From assembly GCA_022702705.1 (NCBI GenBank), contig CM040421.1, positions 70,984,121 through 71,048,120 of the forward strand: a stretch of 64,000 nucleotides of DNA, read 5' to 3'. The DNA comes from Papilionanthe hookeriana x Papilionanthe teres (taxonomy: Eukaryota > Streptophyta > Magnoliopsida > Asparagales > Orchidaceae). The notes under the pieces were generated by a model that saw only the letters and a program-made list of their open reading frames with translations, made no database searches and had not been told where the DNA came from. Positions 37,025 to 49,000 of this stretch are shown here, piece by piece (positions within the stretch are counted from its first letter, which is position 1; every line of letters begins with the position of its first letter). The position numbers were made by a program, and so were the translations under genes.

Positions 37025-37027
37025 ATG
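37025..37027 (+). CDS. RPL17: RPL17 exon 1 (start codon only)
   Basis: The ATG is the last codon before the first intron, whose donor reads GTCGAA (weak). The 5' UTR runs from roughly 36945. Exon 2 starts with the GTG codon of the conserved MVKYS N terminus and has no ATG of its own, so the initiator must be spliced from here. The donor is inferred from the reading frame and protein conservation. Confidence 0.8.
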
Positions 37028-40000
37028 GTCGAAATCTCTCCTATCGTTTCATTGTATTATTTACCTGATAATTCGTGCTAATCATTCGTCCATTGTTCTA
37101 TTTCTCACGAGCAGGTGAAATACTCGAGAGAGCCATCCAACCCTACCAAGTGTAAGCAATCTTCGTTTTATTGATAGTGAATAACAGATCTTCATGTCTC
37201 TTTAGGCTGTTTTCTTTATTCCTGGCACGATGTGATCTGATTTTTGGTTCTCTTTTGCAGCTGCGAAGGCGATGGGCCAGGACCTCAGGGTTCATTTCAA
37301 GGTGCTTTTAGAAGTATTTGCATGATCAGTTAATTTTCTTTGTTGATTTCCCGGTGTTTGGGTTTCTTAGTTTTATATTTTAGATGGTAGGCATTGCTTT
37401 CTCGTGAAAGAGATTTTTGGGTAACTTACCTCGAATCTATGGTGATTCATTGCGCGGATAATGTGATTCAGAAAGTTGAACTTCATCAGGATTTTGTATC
37501 CTGGGTGTTCATACTTTTGATAAGTATCCTATCTGAGAAATAGTGTAGCATTAGGGGCTATTATTTTTATTATTTACTTTTATTAAATTTGTCAGCTGAA
37601 ATAAGTTGATGCTAGAAAAGACAAGGCCAACTATTAAACATTCATGTTTGTAGAGTTGATAGATGAAATTCAATGGCTGTTCTCATTGAAAAAGAGTGTA
37701 CAACAACAACAAAGCCTTAATCCCACTAAGTGTGGTCGGCTACATGAATCCTTTTTCTCCATTGCGTAAATGAAGAAAAATAGTGTGATTAAAAAAAATG
37801 ATGAATTTGTTTCCATGCTAATTGTTTTCTAAAATCAAATCACAATAAAGTTAAATTTTTAACTTTATAGTATTTTCTGACATCACAATATTTCTAAAAT
37901 TTAGAAGCCTTAAGTGAAGCCTAAATGAAAATGAAGGCAAACTAAACTACGTAAACTTCCATGAAATCTCTTTCTCAGTGGTCAGTGATATCAATCATTC
38001 TGCAACCACATGACTAACATTAGAAATCAAACAAACATATAAATAACCATTAAAAAAAAAACAATAGCCAAAACAGATCAATGGAAAGGGGATTGTGGTT
38101 CTTATTAGGAGATATGCCAAAAGTGCCCCGTGACATCAATTTTGTAAGGTGAAATCAGAGATGATTTCAATAAACAAACCAAAAAACAGGAAGGAGTGTT
38201 CTCTCAAAATAATAATAATAAAAAGAACCCTTCCTTGAAAAATAGAAAATAGTAAAAGTAACCAGTTTTAAAGCAGACCTCAATGCAAGCAAGGGACATA
38301 ATTGTGCTTTCATGGAAAAGGTAGGAGCATCTTGATGCTAAAAAATATCATTTTTTTTAATGAAGGGAATATTGGTGTTGTCTTTGTTCTTCGTAGGAAG
38401 CTAACTTGCACCTCATATCATACTATGTACATAGATCGTGCCACTCCATACTTTGGACATCATGTGTTGCAAATCAGTATCAATTATTTCACATTGGATT
38501 GTAAAGATCAATTGGAAAATGGCAGGCTCCTTTTATGAATGATTTTATATTATGTACCATCTAACTTGATTTATAAAAAAGCAAAGTAACGAGTATTTTG
38601 TCTGCAATTTGGCTCTTTTTCATTGCCTGCTGGGTTGCATGCATTGAGAGTCGATGCGCTTTGAAAATGCAATGTAAATAAATGCATTGTATTTTGTTTA
38701 CTTTGAACTATTTGCTTGGATGTAAATGAATGCGGTTGTAAACCAAATGCAAGTGAAGCATGCTTTTTTCTTGTTTGTTTGTGCAAGCAATTGCAAGTAA
38801 AGTAATTTTTTTTCTTGTTTGCTCTCGTAAATTTTGAGAGAGAAATTGAATTAGAGAGTGAGTAAGAATTCATTCCTGTGATGAGACAGCCTAATGGTTG
38901 TAAGGTTGTAACTTTTGATTTGAACAAAATTTGGGGCCCTAAGCAATAATTTGTTTTATTTTTTACTAAGAACCCAACAAAATACTTTTGCAAAGCTGAT
39001 GCATCCAGCAAAACTTTTATGTAGACTGACAGTGATTAATTCCATTGTTATTCGGCCTAATATTGTTAACAATTAACATATGGTGAATGAAACATCATAC
39101 ATAGGCTTTGCGATACTTTTTTTTATTTCCTCATATCATATATTTGACAAATTACCTCACCTATAAATCAAATTATTGTGGCGTATTATATTTATTAGTT
39201 CATGGCAATATATGTTGTAAATTTTTCAATATTATATAATCCATTTTTTGTGTAAAGCATGGATCAGACAATTGCATTCTAATCAGTGTGGCTAGGCATG
39301 ATTTCATTAGGACGGCGAATCTCATTTCGTTGAAATTCATATTGTTCTTTCCAAGATAGCCACTTTTTTCTTTTGCTTTCTTTTCAAATATTTTCTGTTG
39401 TGCATAATTGATTCTGTTATCTTTTTTTTTGTTTCATTTTTTATGGGTATAATTAGTTTTTGATTGATTTTATGCTCTCTCTTTAATATAAGCTGTCTTA
39501 GATTACTTTATTTTTATTTTATTTATGTTCTAATGTGAAATAAAATCATGTTTCATTTTTTGTGTTTATTATTTGCCGGTCCCAAGCCCGAATGTGAAAA
39601 GTGGAGGGTTGCGTTAGGTAGTCGACAGCCAGCGTAAAACTTGTCGAAAAAAATCATGACATGAATCCTTTTGATCATTGTGTAAGTGCTAGGGCGTCCG
39701 CAGACGACGACGTGCTGTATGGCTGAATACGGTGGAAAGTGTGCGAGGCCATTACACCGACGCCCGGGTGTAGTGTCAAGTAAGCGGGGTTCCCACATTA
39801 CGGACGGATGCGGTTAAAGAAGTTAGTCCACGATCTTAGTATTAGGATAGGATCGCGGAATATAGGTACTCTCGATGGTAAACTAATGGAATTGGTTGAT
39901 ATTATGATCCATAGAAAGATAAATATCCTATGTATTCAAGAAACTAAATGGGTTGGAGAAAAAGCTAAGGAGATTGATAAGCTTAGGTTTTAAATTATGG

Positions 40001-43000
40001 TATTACAGTAAGAGTCGTACTTAGAAATGGTGTAGGTGTAATTATAGATAAGAGTTTGAAAGATAATGTTGTCAAAATTAATAGAGTTGGAGATAGAATT
40101 ATAATGACTTAAGATTATTATTGATACTTAAGATTTTTAATATTATAAGTCTTTATGCTTCCTCAAGTTGGTTTAGATATAAAGTTGTAAAGATAAATTA
40201 CGGAATGATACGAAAACATACTGACAATCCTCGAAGAAAAAATTTTTATTGGAGGAGATTTAAATGGACGTATCGGTAGAGTGGTAGAAGATTTCGAAAT
40301 ATTCATAGGTAGGTTACTGGTTATGGAGCGATTAATGAAGAAGGTAGAGCGATTTTAGATTTTGCTTTAGCGTATGATATGATTATTACTAATACTTTAT
40401 TCGAAAGAGATGAAGCGTCTTATTACTTATAAGAATGGATCTAATAAAACACAAATTGATTATTTTCTATGAGAAGAAGAGATCGTCGAGATTGTAAGGA
40501 TTGTAAGGTTATTCAAGTGAGCGATTAAGTATCAACATCGATTATTAGTTCAGATTTTAAGATGAAGAGTTGTAAAATAAAGAATACTTAGGATTCGACG
40601 TCGTAGAATAAGATGGGGCATCTAAAAGACACGAAATAAAATTATTTTTATGAGTAAAATTCGAGATTTAAATATTTGGGATGTTCGTGAAGACGCGAAT
40701 GTTATGTGGGAAATATTAACTAATACTTATTAAACGAGTGAGTAAAGATGTCTTGGAGAATCGAAAGAAAAGTTTATAAATAAAAATAGTTGGTGGTGGA
40801 ATAATAATGTACGAAAAAGATAAAATATAAGAAGTTGTCTTATAAAAATTGGTTTAAATGGGAAAAATATAAAACGGCCGCAGTGAAGTGTAAAAGAATA
40901 ATCTATGACGCTAAAAATTACACTTTTAGTGATCTTTATAAAATGTTAGATACTTAGGGAAGGTGAAAAATATATGTATAAATGCAACGAAACAAAGAGA
41001 AAAGAAATGTAAAGATTTAAGCTCAAGTAAAATGTATTAAAGATGAAAATCGAAAAGTCTTTTCTTAGAAAAAGATATTCAACGTAGGTGGGTGAGTTAT
41101 TTTGATAAACTTTTTAATGATGATCTTTGAAAGTACGATTGACGCTTAGTGATCTTAATATCGTTAATAATAATAAAGCTTTTCGTTTTTACCGTCGCAT
41201 TAGTAAAAAGAAGTTGACGAGGCTTTAAAGAAAACAAGGGGAAAGTCGTAGGACTGATGATATCCGATTGAAGTGTGGAAATGTTTAGGTGATTTGGGGG
41301 TTTCGAGCTTACTAAACTTTTTAATATTATTTTAAAAACTAAAAGGATGCTCGAGGAGTGGAGAAAGAGCATTTTGGTCCCCATTTTTAAGAATAAAGGA
41401 GATGCACAAGAGTGTGCAAATTATAGAGGAATTAAATTGATGTGTCATACTTTAAAATTATGGGAGAGGGTAATTGAACATAGGTTAAGACGTATTACGA
41501 AGATTTCTCATAATCAATTTGGATTTATGCGGGCGAGTCTACCATGGAAGCTATATATTTATTGAGAGGTTTGATGGAGAAGTACAGAGATAATAAGGAG
41601 GATCTACATTTGATTTTTATTGATTTAGAAAAAGCTTACGATAAGGTTCCTAAAGATGTTCTTTGGAGAGTCCTTGAGAAGAAAGGTGTTGATATGACTT
41701 ATATTCAAGTCATTAAAGATATGTATGCTAGAGTTGTTACATGTGTTCGAGCGAAGGAGGATTGACCAAGTATTTTACTATTTACGTTGGTTTACATCAA
41801 GGATCCGCTTTAAGCCCATATCTTTTTGCTTTATTTATGGATGGTCTTACTGGGCATTTATAAGAGGATGTACCTTGGTGTATGCTTTTTGCTGATGATA
41901 TCCTCCTTGTGGATAAGACAAGAGAAAACGTCCGGGAAAAACTTGAATTATGGAGGTCTACATTGGAGTCTAAAGGTCTTCGTTTGAGTAGAACTAAAGC
42001 TGAATACATGGAATGTAATTTTAGTAATAGTAGGTCTAGTGACAGCGATGTAACTTTGGGTGATCAAATTATTAAAAGGTGTGAACGATTTAGATATCTC
42101 GGGTCCATTGTTCAAAGCGATGGTGATATAGATGGGGATGTTAATAGTAGAATTCGGGTTGGTTGGTTGAAGTGGAGGAATGCGTACGGCCTATTGTGTG
42201 ATAGAAAAGTACCGCTTAGGCTGAAAGGAAAATTTTATAAGATGGTGGTGAGACCTTCAATGCTCTATGGTGTTGAATGTTGGCCTTTAAAAGAGAAGCA
42301 TAATGTTAAGTTAAGTGTTGCCGAGATGAGAATGATTAGGTGGATGAGTGGCTTTACACTTAGAGACAAAATGCGAAATGAATATATCCATTAAAAGGGT
42401 TGGAGTTGCACCGAGTGACGGATAAAATTAGAGAGAGTCGCCTTAGATGGTTTGGTCACATTAGACGTCGACCACACTGATGATCCGATTAGGAGAGTAG
42501 ATGTTTTAAATACAACTTATGTTAAGAAAGGCGAGAGGCAGACCTAGGAAAACTTGGGCTTATTGCATAAAAAATGATCTTAATTTATTAGAATTAAACG
42601 AAAATTTGACACTAAATAGGACGCAATGGAGGAAAAGGATTCATGTAGCCGACCCCACTTAGTGGGATTAAGGCTTTGTTGTTGTTGTTGTTGTTGTATT
42701 ATTTTAAAAATTAAAAAACCAAAAGATATGTTTTGTTTACTTTTTTCATCTTCAAATCATCATTGTAGCACAAGACAATTATCAATGAAAATCATCAGCA
42801 ATGGCTTTGTAAATTCTCCATCAAGGAATGACTACTTTGATTGCAACCTCTATCAGCTATGCATTACATCCATTGGTTACTCTTTATGACCATTGTGTTG
42901 GTCCTGCATATCCCACTATTTTTATCCCGTCTCCAACAAGAACTATTGGTGTCCTGCAAATTCTCTTTTGAGTCCTACCTTTTATGTGGCAGTAGGCTCG

Positions 43001-46000
43001 TTGTTTAAACCCATTGTTAGAGTTTTGACATTTGAGGCTAACCGATAAATTCTTGTAGCATTGTTTTTGTCGCCAAACTAGTACCTTTCAGCATCCTAAG
43101 GGGAGGTGATTGTGTGGACATTTTGAGCTGGAGTAGACTGGAAATGAAAGTGAAAGGTCGGTTTTAGCAACTTTTGTGGTTGCTTGTGGAGGAAGATGTG
43201 TTTGCTGGAGTTGGCATAGCTAGGAGAGGGTTGAGGATTTTTTTTTTAATATTAAAAGCATTTAAAAATTTCTATTAAAACAACTTATTTTTTTAAAATA
43301 CCAAATAAAGTATTGTGTCATCTTTTTTGTTCTTATCGAACAAAAAAATATTAAAAAATCTAGTATTGAGCTGGTCAAACTTGGTATTCATGTTTGGGGC
43401 ATTTACGTATACATACCTCCCAAATCTGATGGTTTTATAGATCTAACACATAAACCTTATTTTTTACATTTATACCACCCAAATCTTTCATATCATGTAA
43501 AAAATACCACTATTTTAACTTTTTAAAATGAGTAAAGTGCCAAAATATCCCTAACTATTTATATGGGGCAGTTTTAGTCCTGGAGTTCATTGAAGTGCAA
43601 AATAGGCACAATCCTTTTAAAATTGAGTTATGATAGTCTTCTATAGTGATTATTTGAGTATGTGAACTATTTCCGTACCTGTATAAACTTTGGAACTAAA
43701 ATGCCCCATGTAAATAGTTGGGGACTATTTTGGCACTTTACTCTTTTTAAAAATGAAACACACCTTTCATGCATTGGTAAGGTGGCATATATGTAAAGAA
43801 ATTGAAGTTTATGTGTAAGATTTGCAAATTCGTGAGAATTGAGTGATCTGTATGTAAATATTTCTTAATGTTTTTAAAACAAATTATTATTTTTTTAAGT
43901 TGAAAAAATAATTTATCTTGTTTACTTATGATAAAGAAAAAAAATTAATAGTAATTATTGGGTCATTTGCTCAGAGAAATTCTTTTGATGTTTTACTCAA
44001 GAATAGAGTGATCTGTATGTAAATATTCTTAATGTTTTTAAAACAAATTAGTCTGTTTTCTTAAGTTGAAAAAATAATTTGTTATCTTTTTTTTTCTTTT
44101 GATAAAGGAAAAGGAAAAAAAAAAACCTAATAGGGACAATGGGGACATTTGCTCAGATAAATTCTTTTGATAAGGTGAAAGTTTGTTTTACTGAATGTTG
44201 ACCTTTTGGGCGTTGTGGAAAGCCTGCATATAATTTTCTTTGACTGATGCTTCTACATCCACTTCACTTGAGTGCGTAAGAAGATGCTTTAAATAAAGCT
44301 CCGATGTATGTCTTCATCCTAAGAGCAATCAAAGCTCATGCACATTGTACATTACATAGCTCTTGTATTTTCACACCACGAAAGAATGCTATGGTATGTG
44401 TATATTTCAATACTAATTGCTGGCTATTTTATCCTTTCCATTAATTTGTCAGGTCATGGTCGTTGTATAGCACTCAGTAATGATTTAGATTGCAAATAAG
44501 GCATTCATTTTGTGATGGTGTGATTGCTTTGTGATTTTTAGGCGAGATTTTAACCTAAACAAAATTATGACTTGCTGTTTCTTTTTTCATAGCTGTGAAA
44601 TTTCTCAAATTTTCACATTTTGTTATGGATTAATTGCTTTTTAATTTTCTAGCACGATCTTAACCCTAACCAAAATAAGGGGCTGCTTATATCTGTAAAA
44701 TCTGTTGTTGCATGTTAGCATTTATTTGTTGGTTTGTTTGATTTATTTTTGGTATGTTAGGGTTATTTCGATTCTTGAAGTAGGATTATTTGTAAATGGC
44801 TTTTGTTGTGATCATCATTCTGAAGGATGATTGTGTGAATTTTATTTGGTTTTCTTGATAGTTTTTTATTGCTGATGTATCATTTTGCGGACCCTTATTG
44901 TTATTAAGGTGACCTGCCCGGGCCATCATTTTAATGAATGTCTTCTCTTATAATCTCAATTTTTATTGTAAGAAATCTTTGGTTTCTATGAGGCTTGCTG
45001 AGTAGCGTCATGCAAAATTATTTTTTATTTGATTTCTATCTGGCTTTATTTACTTAACCTTAAGAGAAAAGCAGGCGTCTGGTGTCTGTATGATCTGGCC
45101 TCTCGTAAGCTTTAGGGAAACTAACTTCATTATTATTGGGTGAACCATTGCCAAAAATGAATGACATATGGTTCTGTAAATAATGATATACATTATTGGC
45201 AATGTTTTTTATTATGATAGTGTGACCTGGCCATCATTTTAAAAAAATATATATTTTTTGTCTTTTCAATTTTTATTGTAAGAAATCTTTGCTTTCTATG
45301 ACTCTTGCTGAGTAGCGTCATGAAAAATTATTTATGCTTTGTTTTCAATCTTGCTTTATCTGCTTAACCTAAAGAGAAAAAGCAGGGGTCTGGTTTCTGC
45401 ATGACCCGGCCTCTCGTAAATTTTAGGGAGATTAACTTCATTATTATTGGGTGAACCATTGCCAAAAATCAATGACATATGGTTCAGTAAATAATGATAT
45501 AAATTCTTGGTAATGTTTTTTTATCAGAGGGTTCATTTTTTATTTATTTTTTTGTGAATTTATTGTAGTACAAACCAGATCATTCGTATGGTGCTGCTAA
45601 CCATTTGCTGAACAACATGCTAAACAATATGTTAATTTTTATACTTTTACATTATATTGTAAAAGCAAATTGGATTTTTATCTAGCTACTTGTGCAGTTT
45701 CTTTATGAAAAAGAATATACTAATTATTGATTCTAGCTTGCTAGGTTTATTTAGCCTGAAAAGGAAAGCAGGGGTGTTGTGTTTGTCACGTTGCCTCATG
45801 TTGGTTGTTATTGGGTGAACCATTGCTAAATAAGCAATGGCATATGATTTAGTACATAGTGATACACTTTTTTGATGTAGTTTTTATCATAAAATCAACA
45901 TTAGATTTTTAATTTTCGTGAATTGAAGTATAGATTAAATCATTCATATGATATAATATATCTGTCTAATCAAAATTTTATGACGGACAGTTGTTTAACT

Positions 46001-49000
46001 CATATTTCTATGACGCTTGCTGAGTAGCGTCATGAAAAATTATCTATGCTTTGTTTTCAATCTTGCTATATCTTCTTTACCTAAAGAGAAAAAGCAGGGA
46101 TCTGGTGTCTGCATGACCTGGCCTCTCGTAAATTTTAGGGAGACTAACTTCATTATTATTGGGTGAACCATTGCCAAAAATCAATGACATATGGTTCAGT
46201 AAATAATGATATAAATTCTTTGTAATGTTTTTTTATCAGGGGTTCAACGTCATATTTTATTTATTTTTTTGTGAATTTATTGTAGTACAAACCAGATCAT
46301 TCATATGGTGCTGCTAACCATTTGCTGAACTACGTGCTAAACAATATGTTAACTTTATACTTTTACTATTGTAAAACCAAATTGGATTTTTATCTAGCTA
46401 ATTGTGCTGTTTCATTATGAAAAAGAATATACTAATTATTGATTCTAGCTTGCTAGGTTTATTTAGCCTGAAAAGGAAAGCAGGGGTGTTGTGTTTGTCA
46501 CGTTGCCTCATGTTGATTGTTATTGGATGAACCATTGCTAAATAATCAATGGCATATGACTCAGTACATAGTGATACACTTTTTGACGTTTTTATCATAA
46601 AATCAACTTTAGTTTTAATTTTCGTGAATTGAAGTATAGACTAAATCATTCATATGACATACTATATCTGTCTAATCAAAATTTTATGACGGACAGTTGT
46701 TTGACTCATATTTCTATGACGCTTGCTGAGTAGCGTCATGAAAAATTATTTATGCTTTGTTTTCAATGTTGCTATATCTTCTTTACCTAAAGAGAAAAAG
46801 CAGGGGTCTGGTGTCTGCATGACCTGGCCTCTCGTAAATTTTAGGGAGACTAACTTCATTATTATTGGGTGAACCATTGCCAAAAATCAATGACATATGG
46901 TTCAGTAAATAATGATATAAATTCTTTGTAATGCTTTTTTTTATCAGAGGGTCAACGTCATATTTAATTTATTTTTTTGTGAATTTATTGTAGTACAAAC
47001 CAGATCATTCATATGGTGGTGCTAACCATTTGGTGAACAACATGCTAAACAATGTTATTTTTTATACTTTTACATTATATTGTAAAAGCAAATTGGATTT
47101 TTATCTAGCTAATTGTGCAGTTTCATTATGATAAAAATATACTAATTATTGATTCTAGCTTGCTAGGTTTATTTTAGCCTGAAAAGGAAAGCAGGGTTGT
47201 TGTGTCTCTGTCACATTGTCTCATGTTGATTGTTATTGGGTGAGCCGTTGCTAAATAATCAATGGCATATTATTCAGTACATAGTGTTTTAACTCCTATA
47301 TTAAAAATGAATTTGTTTTCTTTCTATGAAGGTTAGCTAAACAGTTTCATCATCGAAATTGCTTGTATTGATTTTTATTCTATTAGATTTATTTAGGGTC
47401 TGATTGGGGCAGCTGTTGTTGTTTAAAAGAGCAGCTTTCACAGCTGCAGAAGCTGTTTTTGAAAAAACTGCGATGGCTATTATAAATTCATTTTATTTTC
47501 AAAATGTTAGATCGCAACTTTCTAGCAGTCATTACACTTTAACAACTCAGGTTGAGAAAAACGACTTTCTACTACAGAAATTTTTAAAAGCAGCGAGAAA
47601 GTAGTTCCCCAAATCAAATTGTGGTGACATTTTGAAAAGTAAAGCTTTCCCAAATAGAGCGGTAGTCTATAGTGACAAACATGAGTTTGTTATCTCCATG
47701 GCCTCGCCTAGGGAAACTAAATTCACTGTTGGGTGAGTTGTTGCTCATAATCAATGACATGCGGCTAATCAAATAGTGATTCAAAGTCTGCATGAAGTTT
47801 TTTAAAATAAGATCAACATCATATTTTGATTTTCAATGAATTCACTCGAGCATAAAACAAATGATGTATATGGCATGGTATATATCTACTCAAAATTTTT
47901 TGTTGTTTATTTTATTGATCATTATTCCAAAGAAAGAAAGTTATTGTTTTTATTTGCACTCTCAATGTTCTATGGTTATTTATATTCGTTCATTATATTG
48001 TGAAAAAATGGATTTCTAGGAAGCATAAAGCGCAATGCAATGCATAAGACTTTATTTTTGTTTCAAATCATAGAGGAAAGTGATGTTCTTATTAATCAAA
48101 GTGCTTATAGGCTATATAAAACTGATAATGTATACAACAACAACAACAACAAAGCCTTAATCCCACTAAGTGGGGTCGGCTACATGAATCCTTTTTCTCC
48201 ATTGCGTCCTATTTAGTGTCAAATTTTCGTTAGAATTAAACGAAAATTTGACACTAAATAGGACTAGGGCTGGCAATTTGGCTCGTTGTTCGTGAACTGC
48301 TCGTGTTCGGCTCATTCGTTAAGCCTAACGAGCCGAACACGAACAAATTTTTAAGCTTGAAATGTTAACGAGCCGAACACGAACAACTGTTTGTTCGCTC
48401 GTGTTCGGCTCGAATTGGCTCGAAATAAAAAAAATAATCATATAATTATTTATATAATAATTTATTATATATATTATTTATATATTAATATATTATATAT
48501 ATTTATATTTAAGTTTAAATCATAATTGCTTCTGTGGTAGCGTGATTATGCTTCTTGTTTCCATTCATTTGGTCTAGGTTCGAATCCGGTGCTTGACATA
48601 TATTTTTCCAATTAATTTTAACGAGCCAATTTTGAGCCGAACACGAATAAGAATATTTAATTCGAGCCTAACACGAACACACCTTTGGTCTAGGTTCGAA
48701 TCCGGCGCTTGACATATATTTTTCCAATTAATTTTAACGAGCCAATTTCGAGTTGAACACGAGCCGAACACGAACAAGAATATTTAATTCGAGCCGAACA
48801 TGAACACACTTTCACGAGTCATTTCGAACACGAGTAAATTTCGAGCCAAGCTAATTTCGAACGAGCCGAACACGAGCCCAGCCTGAGCTCGCTCGAGCTC
48901 GGCTCGTTTACAGCCCTAAATAGGACGCAATGAAGAAAAAGGATTCATGTAGCCGACCCCACTTAGTGGGATTAAGGCTTTGTTGTTGTTGTTGTTGTTG

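Larger units (their letters stand above)
39575..42696 (+). mobile_element. near-complete RTE-type LINE, coding decayed
   Basis: This 3.1-kb non-LTR retrotransposon is flanked by an 8-bp duplication TATTATTT (39567-39574 and 42697-42704). It has a 5' UTR, an endonuclease region (39808 on, with LCIQETKWVGEK), reverse transcriptase (41347-42394, with FIDLEKAYDKVP and an FADD catalytic box at 41888-41899), and a 3' tail ending in (GTT)n. The reading frame is broken repeatedly, especially at 40000-41340 where the linker is rich in stops. Target-primed reverse transcription is the family mechanism. The sense orientation inside RPL17 and the short clear duplication suggest a simple insertion. Confidence 0.92.

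Noticed and set aside
38571..39011. 146-codon minus-strand frame in RPL17 intron 3
   Set aside because: Low-complexity, Ser/Lys/Asn-rich, no domain, and antisense to an intron with locally repeated TGCAAG motifs; most likely chance.
44988..46739. Possible intron-encoded snoRNAs in the tandem array
   Set aside because: CTGA-like boxes occur, but no convincing paired C (TGATGA) and D boxes with a terminal stem at fixed spacing; recorded only as hairpins.
44940..47900. CRISPR-like array
   Set aside because: Units are about 310-710 bp, contiguous, and lack short repeats with unique spacers; eukaryotic context.
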